A stretch of 64,000 nucleotides of DNA from Erodium maritimum (taxonomy: Eukaryota; Streptophyta; Magnoliopsida; Geraniales; Geraniaceae). Made by a program: the position numbers and the translations under genes. The notes below the pieces were generated by a model. The model ran no database searches and was not told the DNA's origin. It saw only the letters and a program-made list of their open reading frames with translations. Shown here in pieces: positions 48,701 through 59,084 of the stretch (the stretch's first letter is position 1; every line of letters begins with the position of its first letter). The DNA lies in NCBI GenBank assembly GCA_963921825.1, contig OY997589.1:44340638-44404637 (forward strand). The letters run 5' to 3'.

Positions 48701-50473
48701 AGGGGACCGTATCATCAAGTGGATCCGCTCTTGGGACGGAAAGCTCCTCTCCCCGGCTGGTCGGGAAGTTATGATCCGATCAGTCCTCACCTCTCTCCCG
48801 ATATATGTTATGTCCGTGTTTCAAGTGCCGACAAAGATTATCTCATGAATCTATGTGGCGCTGGCTCGGTTCTGGTGGTGGGGGGGGGGGGGAATCGTCC
48901 AGACCGATCATTTAGCAAGAGTGGGATAAGCTATGCATGCCGAAGGCAGCGGGGGATGGCTTTTCTCCATTTGAGAAATGTCAACAAGACGCTTCTATGA
49001 AAACAGGCTTGGAGCCTTATTCATAAACCCCAATCCCTAATGGTGTGTGTGATAAAAGCACGCTTCTATCTGAAGTGTGGTTTTCTAGAGGCTATACTTA
49101 TTGCTAATCAGAGTTTTGTATGGGCCAGTATCCTATCCGCTCAGCCTTTACTCCGAGTAGAGTTTCGAATAACCATAGGGGATGGTCGGGACACCCTTAT
49201 TAAGGGTACCCCGTGGCTTCTAGGTCCTACCTAACCTGAAGATTACCTCGTCTAGGCAATCTTTATTTGGAGCCCGGGTTACGGGGCTTATGGTCCTGGG
49301 GAGATTGTGTTGGGATGTGCCGCTACTGAATCAGTTATTTTTGGCTGAGGAACGGGATCATATACTTCAGGTACCAATGTCTGACCTCCGGCCTAAAGAC
49401 ATGTGGCATTGGGCCTTAGGGCGGACGGGGCAATATACTACCAAAGCTGGATATATGATGCTGGCAGGGGAACGACACGAGGCGCGCCAGAACACGGCAC
49501 TAGTCACATGGTCGTCTCTCTAGAATATCCCTGCACCGCCTCGACTACTGATATTCCTGTGGAGATGCCTGACAGATACATTACAAGTGGCTTACAATCT
49601 TAATCAACGATTTGTTCTGATTCTTGCCACCTTTGATATATGCAGGAGAGCTCTTGAGATAGTGAGCCACCTATTCTTAGAGTGCGTGTTCGTAAAGACG
49701 TTTCGGTCACAGGTTGGACATCTGATCCCCCAGGGTTTTAATGGGGACTTTGTGCAATGGTGGGAGGGGATAGTTGTCGGGAGGCCCCAGGACAAGGTGG
49801 CGGATATTTTATCAGTCCTATGGGAGATATGGAAGGTTCGAAATGAACTCAAATAGAGAGGAGTGTCTCCAGTTGCACTCCGAGTGGTCTCCTCGGCGGC
49901 ATCATATCTCACGGCCTAGAGAGAGGCTAAGGCTAAATCTCCTCCACCAAGGTCCACAGCCCGGTATGGCCGGCTAAGTGGACACGACCGCCCCCAAGTA
50001 CTATTGTCATTAATGTGGATGGAGCAATCCTTCCAGATACAAAGCAGTCGGCATGGGGTGTCATTGCTCGGGATGCCCATGGGACAGTTCGCCTTGCAGC
50101 AAATGGACTACTCTTGTAAGCTGGTCTCCACTAATGGTCGAGGCTTGTGCCCTAGCAACGGCTCTGAAGAATGCACCTAGCCTGGGAAATTCTATTGTTA
50201 TTAGGCATGACGCCCAAGTTCTTCTCAATATGATTTTACATGGGGACCCCCGACATCTCCAGTCGGGACATTTATTCGGGATATTCGTTTGCTACTTTCT
50301 CAACAAGAGGGGACTACCCTTCAATTTGTAAAAAGAACTGCGAACAAAGCTCTCATTGGTTACCCAGGGAATCTCGTTCTGTGTCTGTTCTTCAGTGGTC
50401 GGGCCTTGTGCCTGACGCACTACACTGTATCATTCAGTTTCAGATTTAATAAAAATTGCACCTTTCGCTCAAA
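45725..50473 (+). mobile_element. 4.75-kb L1-type LINE with RNase H, degraded, 17-bp target duplication
   Basis: A perfect 17-bp direct repeat, AATCAAACTAAATATAT, lies at 45708-45724 and 50474-50490. ORF2 parts occur in order: endonuclease from about 46395 (LAWNCRGMG, then LKGDFNGILDPEETIGG, YTWYRGRRHDEQVQSRLDRA, TSDHWPVLL); reverse transcriptase (DKSPGSDGL-like near 47730, ALKLDMSKAYDRVELDYL at 48108, GLRKGDSLSPYLFLLCME, FVDD box near 48440); zf-RVT-like segment; RNase H (INVDGA near 50010, KRTANKALIGY near 50335); tail with TTTAATAAAAATTGCACC. Many stops and frame changes are present; the longest intact frame is 46618-47310. The first 600 bases hold no recognisable ORF1. Same lineage as the truncated copy at 25499. 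Confidence 0.9.
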
Positions 50474-50528
50474 AATCAAACTAAATATATTATCACATCG
50501 TAATACTATGCGTCACTCATTGAAAATA

Positions 50529-51300
50529 CAAATTTTTTTATCAGCAATGCAAATTTAAATTGAAACTTCTCATGAGGTAAAAGAGGAGTACAAGATGATG
50601 ATGGTCTAGTTACAGACCTACAAGACGAGCACTAACATGATAGCTTAGCCTCAAGATAGTCCCAACAAGGAATACAACCCGATACATGAAAGAGTATTCC
50701 TATAGAAGGAACCTCGACATCCCAACATGGGAGCAAACCTGACAATAAAGGTCTAAAATCTAATACCCAAATTTAACAACCATGAAGCGCAAAGAAAGAA
50801 AATGAAGGATCTAAAAATCCAGATTTAACCAACTTGAAGCACAAAAAGGTAGGACTTCCAACAGCAGAGCCATTAAACCGATAAAAACCTAAGCCTGCCC
50901 TTGTTGGAACTGGACAACTTCCTTTTCCTCATTCACTCAAACGATTGATTTCTAAGAAGGAACAAAAGCCAAAACCCTCGCCGGCGGCCAACACCTTAAA
51001 CCGGAGAGCTTGAACCACTCCGATACAAGAAGAAGCAAAGACCAATCAATAAGAGAGAGAGGAGAAGAAGGGAGAAGACAGCATAACAGAGAGGGAAAAG
51101 CGATTACCAGACGATGGAGCTCGAACTCAATCCTCTATTACCATACGGTGGTGCTTAGTGATGGTACGTGGCACCACCACACCCTCTTATATAGAGTATC
51201 AGGACCCGTGTGTATAGAGTACCAGCACTTGTGTATGCAAGATACCAGCACATGTGTACGTGATGCACTTCATGTCGTAGAGGTATTGAACCGGTAGTTT
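50529..51300 (-). mobile_element. Probable short minus-strand retroposon
   Basis: A T-run at about 50529 followed by ATCAGCAATGCAAATTTAAATTG is, on the minus strand, an A-tail after TTTGCATTGCTGAT. The upstream motif GTACTCCTCTTTTACCTC resembles the tail region of the LINE at 54653. The body is non-coding. The 5' end is uncertain and no target duplication was found. Confidence 0.45.
51185..51265. repeat. Short tandem repeat, TACCAGCAC motif, array 1
   Basis: Three to four degenerate units of about 27 bases contain TATAGAGTACCAGCACTTGTG or close variants. Confidence 0.75.
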
Positions 51301-51624
51301 GAGAACCTGAAAATGAGTCAATGTTAGAATTCAACAAAACCCTAGCATTTTCTGGCTGGAAACGGCCTCCCGAGCAAGACACATGGCTATACCATGATGT
51401 ATGATGTTTTTCGGCAATCCGAGGTTATTTGGAGGGTTAAAATAATACTTTCAGATTCTGGGTGTTTATGTCCTTTTCGTTTTAGGGTTTTCTGATTTCC
51501 TTTATTCTTATCAGGACTTTGGGATTACTTTATTTACTGTATTAGGACGCTGGGGTTTAGTTTCGCTATATAAACACACGAGGCTTTGATTGTAAATCAG
51601 TTTTTCTAAATTAATAGATATTGT

Positions 51625-51725
51625 AATAGCATGTGTGTGTGTATTGTACCAACACCCGTGTATGTATTGTACCAGTACTTGTGTGTGTGTTGTACCAGCA
51701 CATGTGTGTGAGGGGTACCCGCACT
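51625..51725. repeat. Short tandem repeat, TACCAGCAC motif, array 2
   Basis: Units of the form TGTGTGTATTGTACCAGCAC occur here three to four times. The core matches the array at 51185, 440 bases away. Confidence 0.75.
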
Positions 51726-51846
51726 AGCGCGCACTACTAGTACCATGCGCGCGCGAAAAGGACACGTGTCGCCTTCCTGTGAGTTCTCAATTTGCACAGT
51801 AAGAGTGATTTTTAATGTATACCGTCCCTATAAATATATTAAATAA

Positions 51847-52291
51847 GGGTTAAATATTGAAACTTATACTTAAGTATTGGTCACGAACACTACACTACCT
51901 AACATTTCAAAATGACAAATGCACTACCTTAAGTATTGGGCAAGCAATTTTGTTAGTCATATGGCCTCAAGTGTCATATAATGGATGGTAAAATGACATT
52001 TTTTCCCTTTAAGCATTTGACTTCTATATATTATATAAGAAACAATAACGAGGGTACAATTGTAATGGCCCTTTAAAAATGTATAGATGTTAGGTAATTA
52101 AGGGAAAACGTCATTTTATCATCCATTATATGACACTTGAGGTCATATGACTAACGTAATGGAATATTCCGTCCATTTTTACTAACAAAATCGTGTGACC
52201 AATACTTAAGGGAGTCCATCTGTCATTTTGAAACGTTGCGTAGTGTAGTGTTCGTGACCAACACCTAAGAGTAAGTTTCGATATTTAACCC
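51847..52291. mobile_element. 445-bp MITE with perfect 9-bp target duplication
   Basis: The termini are GGGTTAAATAT and ATATTTAACCC, extending into arms with TATTGGTCACGAACACTACAC and its complement. ATTAAATAA is duplicated at 51838-51846 and 52292-52300. It is the same terminal family as the MITE in lipase intron 9 (6318). It is Mutator-like by duplication size and has no coding capacity. Confidence 0.92.
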
Positions 52292-52384
52292 ATTAAATAA
52301 TGAATTGACTGAATTCCCATATAGCCCAATAAGGGTTTCCGGCTAAGCCCTATATATAGGACTGGTATCAGGTACAAACTTGGG

Positions 52385-52849
52385 CTTATTGTGCAAACTA
52401 CGAACGCATGAGAGCCACAGGATCCGCCCAAAGTGACGTCAGCAGAGCGCCCCAGATGCTGACACATGGACTATTATATATAAAAACACCGCACCTTATT
52501 GTGCAGACTACGAACGCACCAGACGCTGACACGTGGGCGCGCGTGTTGCTGGTGCGCACGTGCAAAGTGCTGATAGTTTACATAGCACGGTACTGATAGT
52601 TTAGTACAAAATGTGCTGATAGGTTCAGTACAAATGTACTGATAGCAACCTATCAGCACATTTTGTACTAAACTATCAGCACCGTACTATGTGAACTATC
52701 AGCACTCGCGATGTGCACGTGGTCAACACGCGCTACTGTGTGCGCGCAACAGCAGCGCGCGCGTCCATGTGTCAGCATCTGGGGGGCTCTGCTGACGTCA
52801 CTTTGACCGCATCATGTGGCTCTCGTGTGTTCGTAGTTTGCACAATAAG
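52385..52849. mobile_element. 465-bp foldback element
   Basis: The left end CTTATTGTGCAAACTACGAA pairs with the right end ending TTCGTAGTTTGCACAATAAG. Pairing continues inward through AGTGACGTCAGCAGAGC, ATGCTGACACATGG and a near-perfect core around 52620-52650 (ACCTATCAGCACATTTTGTA on the right). The left arm also holds a second partial copy of the terminal repeat at 52496. No target duplication was identified. Confidence 0.85.
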
Positions 52850-54640
52850 ATGTATTTTTACTGGATAGCTACCCTATATATATAATAGGCACTTTTATTT
52901 GTTCTTTTTAATTATTATGCAAGAAAATAATCAAATAAAAATAATGGTTTTATCCCATGAGCAATTGATTGAATAAATAAGATTTGTTATATCAAATATA
53001 AAGTTACCGATTTATTTTATCGAACATCTATCGTTCATTCCGTTGTGGTCTTTCATCTATTGTGTGTGACCTTTTAGGATTCATATGACATTGGCAGTGA
53101 GACGAAAATTAATATTTCCTCCAAAAATTATGGGTAACTCCTAGCAAGACCCATAACTACACAAGTCATACGAACTCTTGACTTTGTCTTTGTCAAATCA
53201 TATTACCATAAGTGATCGTATCCTATGTCGTTTTGGCGACGTCATTATTGGACAAAAGGACATAGAAACACCATTTCGTTTTCTATATAGTCCATTGTTG
53301 TCTTAATCTTAAGTTTAGATTGTGTGTGACAAATCACACACATGACCATGCTTCTTTTACAATCCTCCACTCATCAAAATGGGCCCAAGTGACATCTAAC
53401 TTGTATGAATCCAAGTGACAAGTCCCTATGACTATCAGCCATATATCTCATATGTGTGTATCCATATCTGAGCACAACCTTAATAGCTAGTTGGTCAGGA
53501 ATAGTGTTTATCTATATCAAGACATGAATCAACAACATATAGATAATTTGTGATGTCATGGTCGTAGGCCTAAGATAGCTACTTTAGTAGTTGAGAAATA
53601 CTCATGTCCCGTGTTCTATGGAGTATATTTAAGGTGGGTCATCCAATGTCAAACTCTTCGACATTTGTGACGTTGACTCATATCCCTATATGCATGATCA
53701 GTAAAAAATGACCCTCTAATCAATGGTCACACTAGCTCTAACTATCGGTTTAGCTTAGGGACAAGGGAATAGACTCACTCTTTTATATACAAGTGTTCTA
53801 CTATTAGGGATATGTACCCCAATACCTTATAGGAAGTCGTATATGCACAGTTTCACTAATTAACATTACAACTTCACGATAATTAAACACTTGTCAATTA
53901 TTGTTGACGCAAATGACGTAGTACAGTAGAACAGGGTGTGGTTTGTCCTAGGGTATAAAACCCAATGGAAACATCCAATCACCCATTTCAGACCATGTTT
54001 AACAACTTGGTAACTTCAGTACCTTTGATCGTGGATTGATTTATGCCTGGTTACTCTTCTGCAACTCTATCCTTCTGGAAACTTTCTGCTCTCTTTCTCA
54101 ATTCCTTCTCTTTTAGGTCATCCTTTTAAAGTGACCTAGGATTTGTTTGAGGTGGCTTGTCCTAGGCCCGAGCCACAAAAAATGTGAGATTTTCCAACAT
54201 TGTTATGCTGAATTTGGATATTTCTATATGTATAGCGTTCTATTCAAGTACTCCACAAAATCAAAGTATATCCCCTTCATATATGGGTATTGTGGGAGGC
54301 CAATACTCTTGACCTTTCCTGCACAATTGGAAATTTTTTCCAAGCCTTCTAAGTCTTAGCCACTGGGATATTATGAATGAAAATGTTGTAGCCACTTTGT
54401 GCCCGACCCTTAACCTCCTCCTCCACTACCCAATCAATCTCTCCACCATTTGATTCTGATCTCACCTACTAAGACGAAATCACTACTGATTTTAAATTTT
54501 GGTTGTGTTAGATGACGACTAGAAATCGAGATTAGGGGTGCATGTGGAGCGTTCTAAATCCTAACATCGATAAGTCTTTTCCGTTTTCACCTATCGCTCC
54601 CTCAAAGGATTGATTAGACGATAAAGTCTAACAAATTCTT
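52850..54640. other. Unassigned, possibly an old LTR relic
   Basis: There is no coding sequence. Some phrases (GTGTGACCTTTTAGGATTCA near 53065, ACTCCTAGCAAG near 53151) loosely resemble the probable LTR at the right edge (GTGTGACCCTTAGGTTTATG at 63506). This could be a diverged LTR fragment. The similarity is too weak to set ends. Confidence 0.3.
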
Positions 54641-54652
54641 CGATGGATAATT

Positions 54653-55384
54653 TTTTTTTGATCGGCAAAGCAGAATGTAGATTAAACCTCTTTAGAGGTT
54701 AAAAAGGAGTACAACGATCCGAGTACAGATCGAAACAAAAACCAAACCCTACTTGAAAGTTACAATGAAATGAAGTCAAGGCATGAAAGTGAAGCCCCTA
54801 GAACCCATTCATACATCAGGGTAAGTAAATGAAACAAGGCTAAAAGATGATGAAAGTAGCGGGCCCAAGTGGTGTGAACCGGCCCAAGTGAAGTGAACTG
54901 AACCGGCCCAAGTGAAGTGAACAGAACTTGAGGGTAGTAGTTTGAAGCCTCAACCCCAAGTTGGTCGGTCTTTAAAATTGGGGGCTCGCTGGGAAGAAGA
55001 GAGGACGAGGCAGGCATCCCAAATTGACACTACCGGAGGCGGGAAGACGGCGATCTCAGAGCAATTGATCTAGCATACTTTGAATTACCATGGTGAGGCA
55101 GCTGCGGCGCGGATTGAGGAGCAATAGGAGAGACGACCAAACGAATATGTAACAAATCAGACTTCTCCGGCGAGCCAAGAGAAACCCTAACGGAAGAGGG
55201 AAGCCGGGAACCTGCAGAAGACGAAGAAGGGACTCTCAAAGCTATAAAAAAAGCTACCCACACACAAGAAGACAGAGAAGAGCTAGCTACCCACACACAG
55301 GAACCCCCAAACGGAAAAGGAGAAACTCACCCCTCACACTCTCACCACCACCCCAAGCCCTGCCCAGAACCCCCACCCCGAAGG
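54653..55384 (-). other. 3' untranslated region of the RRM-type LINE
   Basis: Between the ORF2 stop at 55385 and the A-tail are 730 bases with only chance frames. The final 60 bases (AACCTCTAAAGAGGTTTAAT, then TGCTTTGCCGATC) are the segment shared with the retroposon at 31021 and, more weakly, the tails at 50529 and 27766. That is the likely recognition region for the reverse transcriptase. Confidence 0.75.
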
Positions 55385-58300
55385 TCAGGTTTGCCCTTTC
55401 CAATCTAAACAAGCTTTGGGAGAATTTTGCCAATTTATAATTGTGAAGTATTTTCTGGATTTGTGAAAATAGGACCATTCCCAGCTGTAGGATTGCTGCT
55501 GAATTGAGTGGAAGAAGTCCTCTACAGTTGAGTTTTCAGCCTTGAAGAGCTTTGCATTTCTGGCTAGCCATAATTGCCATAAGGTCAGTTGGAAAATTTG
55601 TATCCAATTACTCTTGTATTTCTTCTTCTGTAGAGTAGGCCAAGTAATTAGTTGTGCATGAACTGAGTTTGATATTACTAAATGAGTCCCCCACCAATTA
55701 GCTATTAAGTTCCAAACAAGCCAAGCCTTTGAGTAGTGTAATAGGATATGATTTTCATCCTCTAGATCTTGTTGACACACAGGGCATAGTAATTCCTGTA
55801 AAGATAAGGTAAGCCCTCTTGCCTCCAGAAAACACTTAGAAGGGATTGCTTGGTGACAGGCCAGCCAAGCAAAAGCAGTTATCTTGGGGGTAGACCAGGA
55901 ATCCAAAGTAAATTGCTCCATTTAGAAATGGAGGAGGATTGAGATCCATGATGCTCTAACTTTGAGTATAGTTTTCTGACAGTAAAACCTTTAGGATCCC
56001 AAGCCCACATAAGAACATCTTCCTGATCAGATAATCTGATACCATTAAGAATTGTGGAGAGTGTAGCCAAATCTTGCTCTGCTCTGCCCCTTGGGGATCT
56101 ACTGAAGTCCAGATCCCAAATCAAACCATCCCAAGCATTAGAGACCATCATATGTTTCGATTGTGAGAGGTAAAATAATCTGGGGAACAAATGTTTGAAG
56201 GTTGTATCCCCCCACCAAGCATCCAGCCAGAAATACACCCTATTCCCCTTTCCAACTTTCCAAAGAAGGCCTTTAGAGCCAAAGAAATCTTCAAAGCCAG
56301 GTTCCTTAAGTAGATTTATAATGTGGGCTATGAAACTAGTTGTACCCACTTCAGAAAACTTAGATAGGTCCCAATCAGAGGTCCCCCAACCAAACCTTCC
56401 AGCTATGACTTCTTTCCAAAGAGCATTTTGCTCTATAGCATATCTCCACCACCATTTTGCAAGCAAGGATACATTCATACTTGAAAGTTTTCTAATACCT
56501 AGCCCTCCCTCTTTTTTAGATTTACAAACTTTTCCCCAGGCAATTTTGCAACAACCCTGACCAGTGAGTTTGCCATGCCAAAGGAATTTTCTTTGCCAAC
56601 TCTCCATTTTCCTGATAACCCCTTTTGGAGCTTTAAGTACAGAGAAGTAGTATAGGGGAAGTGCTCCTAATGTAGATTTAATCAGTGTAATTCTACCCCC
56701 CAATGAAAGATGTTTTGCCTGCCATAAACCCAAAGAATTTTTGAATGATTGGGGCCCAAGTTTGCACCCTGTTTGTATTACCACCTAAGGGGAAACCCAA
56801 GTAAATGATGGGGAGGGAGACTATAGGGAAATGAATAATTTAGGATATGACCAATTCTTCTCCTTCAGATAGGTTCATGGGTATAAGTTGCGATTTGTCA
56901 TAATTAACAGCTAGGCCTGAAGCTGAATAAAACATAGAGAGGGCATATTTGAGACATCTGACCTGATCTGGAATTGATTGAATGAAAAAAATAGAGTCAT
57001 CTGCAAACTGTAGATGAGATATAATTGGCCCAGAAGCAGATGATTTAATTCCTTGAAATAAGTTGCTAGAAATCCCTGCTTTCATAATCTGATTTAAGCC
57101 TTCAGCTACTAGGACAAATATGAGGGGGGGAAAGTGAGCATCCCTGTCTTAGGCCTCTAGACATTTGAAAATCTTTGGAGGGGGAACCATTTATTAGAAC
57201 AGATATGTAGGCTCTGAAGCATGCAATCATCCATAATCTCCATTTGATCCCAAATCCCATTTTGGTTAGGATTTGCATCACATAACACCAGCTAACACTG
57301 TCAAAGGCTTTTTGGAAATCTGCTTTGAAAATAAGAGCCTTGGACTTTGATTTTTTGATATAATTAACCACCTCTGAAGCTATTAATATCCCATCAATAA
57401 TCTGCCTCCCAGCTAGAAACCCTGTTTGTTCCTGACCCACCAGATTGCCCACCACAACTTTGAGTCTTGTGGAGAGAAGTTTTGAGAGGATTTTATAGGG
57501 TCCTCCCATTAGACTGATTGGCCTAAAGTCATTGAAGGTCAATGGGGAAGAGCTTTTAGGAATAAGAACTATGAAGGAGGAGTTAATTCCTTTGCCCAGT
57601 TGACCAGTATTATAGAATTCCTGTAAGAATAACATGAAATCTTGTTTGATAATGTCCCAAGCAACTTGAAAAAACCTTATTGAGAAGCCATCGGGGCCTG
57701 GAGCTTTGTCTCCATTACAGGCTAATAGAGCTTGGAGAACCTCTGCCTCTAGGAAAGGGGATTCAAGCCAATCTTTTTCTTGAGCTGAGATTGAGTTGAA
57801 AGGTAGATCCTGGAGCTCAATGATGTCAGAGTTCGGTTTGGAGAAGCACTTTTGAAAATGTTTTGCAGCAGCAACTTTGATATGAGCTGGCTCAGATAAT
57901 GTAGTCCCCTCAAAACAAATAGTGGATAGCCTTTTCTTGCAGCCATTGAAATTTGCAATTCTGTGAAAATAGGAAGAGCCTTTGTCTCCATCATCAAGCC
58001 ATTTTCTTCTGGATTTTTGCCCCCATAGTTTGGCCAATAGTTTATATTTCCTGGTCAGCTCAGCTTTAAAAGCCCCTCTATTAGAGCATTCCCCAGCAGA
58101 TAACACCTTGGATTCTAGTAATGTGTCCAACTCATTGATGGCCAAGGTTAGCTGGTGAATTTGAGTTTCTAGGAGACCAAACACTTCCTGATTCCATTTC
58201 TTGATATCAGCTATGAGTAGTTTCAGTTTCATCCATAGGATATAATGAGGTGTACCAATAATATCATAGCTGGCCCAGAATGTTGAGATTGCAGGTAAGA

Positions 58301-59084
58301 ATCTAGGATCTTCCAACCAAATATTAAGAAATTTAAAAGGTCTTGGACCCCAGTCAAGTGATTTGTTGTGTAGTATCAAAGGTATATGATCTGATAGGGA
58401 TCTTGGAAGGCAGACTTGAGTTAGAGAGGGTAATAGAGAAATAAGCTCACTTGAGACAATGAATCGGTCTATTCTGGAGGCTGAGGATCCATGGCCAAAC
58501 CAGGTATATTTCCCTCCTTGTAGGGGGATATCGATTAACCCCAAATTGTCTAGAAGCCTTTGGAAGTTTTTCATTGAGGCTCCTCCTGATCTCTGACTTG
58601 ATCTGTCTTCTGGAGAGAGAATGGCATTAAAATCACCCCCTAATATCAAAAGAGTTTGAGAGGGTTGATCTGAGAGTTCAGAAGCCAAATTCCTCCATAG
58701 ATCGGCTCTGATGTGAGCCTGAGTAGAAGCATAAACATTAACCACACAGCAGGGTTTCTGGAGTAGGGAACTCATGCCAAACCATAATAAGGCTCCTTGA
58801 ATAGGCTTTGTGACTGATACTGTGAATTCAGATTTTTTCCGCATGGAAATGATACCTCCAGCAGCTCCATCAGAGTTTATAGCTGAGGCTTCCCAATCTG
58901 AAGACAGGCCACATATTCTTGGGAAATTGGCTGGCATTTTTTGAAGTTTGGATTCTTGTAGGAGAATGAAGTCTGGACTTTGCTTGTGTATCAAGCAACT
59001 AAGGCTTCTCCTCTTTTGATTAGAGGAGATTCCTCTCACATTCCATGAGAGGAACAACATAGCTTTAAGCGGAAGAGAGATCAA
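55385..59084 (-). pseudogene. LINE ORF2: endonuclease, reverse transcriptase, zf-RVT (broken)
   Basis: The first open stretch (59084-57102) has the AP-endonuclease motifs LFLSWNVRGISSNQ, LLQESKL, LGGDFNAILSPEDR, ASRIDRFIVS and SLSDHIPLIL. The reverse transcriptase follows: NGDKAPGPDGFSIRFFQ, NDFRPISLMGGPYKILSK, IFKADFQKAFDSVSW, SRGLRQGCSLSP, then LQFADDSIFF in the next open stretch (57085-56840). After a stop at about 56838 come SLGGRITLIKSTLGALPLYY and CKSKKEGGLGIRKLSSMN (56784-55879), then the zf-RVT block STPKITAFAWLACHQAIPSKC with CPVCQQDLEDENHILLHYS (55921-55385). The breaks are a frame change in a 7-C run near 57127, the stop, a frame change near 56740 and one in a 5-C run near 55890. 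No RNase H domain is present, unlike the LINE at 45725. ORF2 probably starts at the ATG at 59060. Confidence 0.92.
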
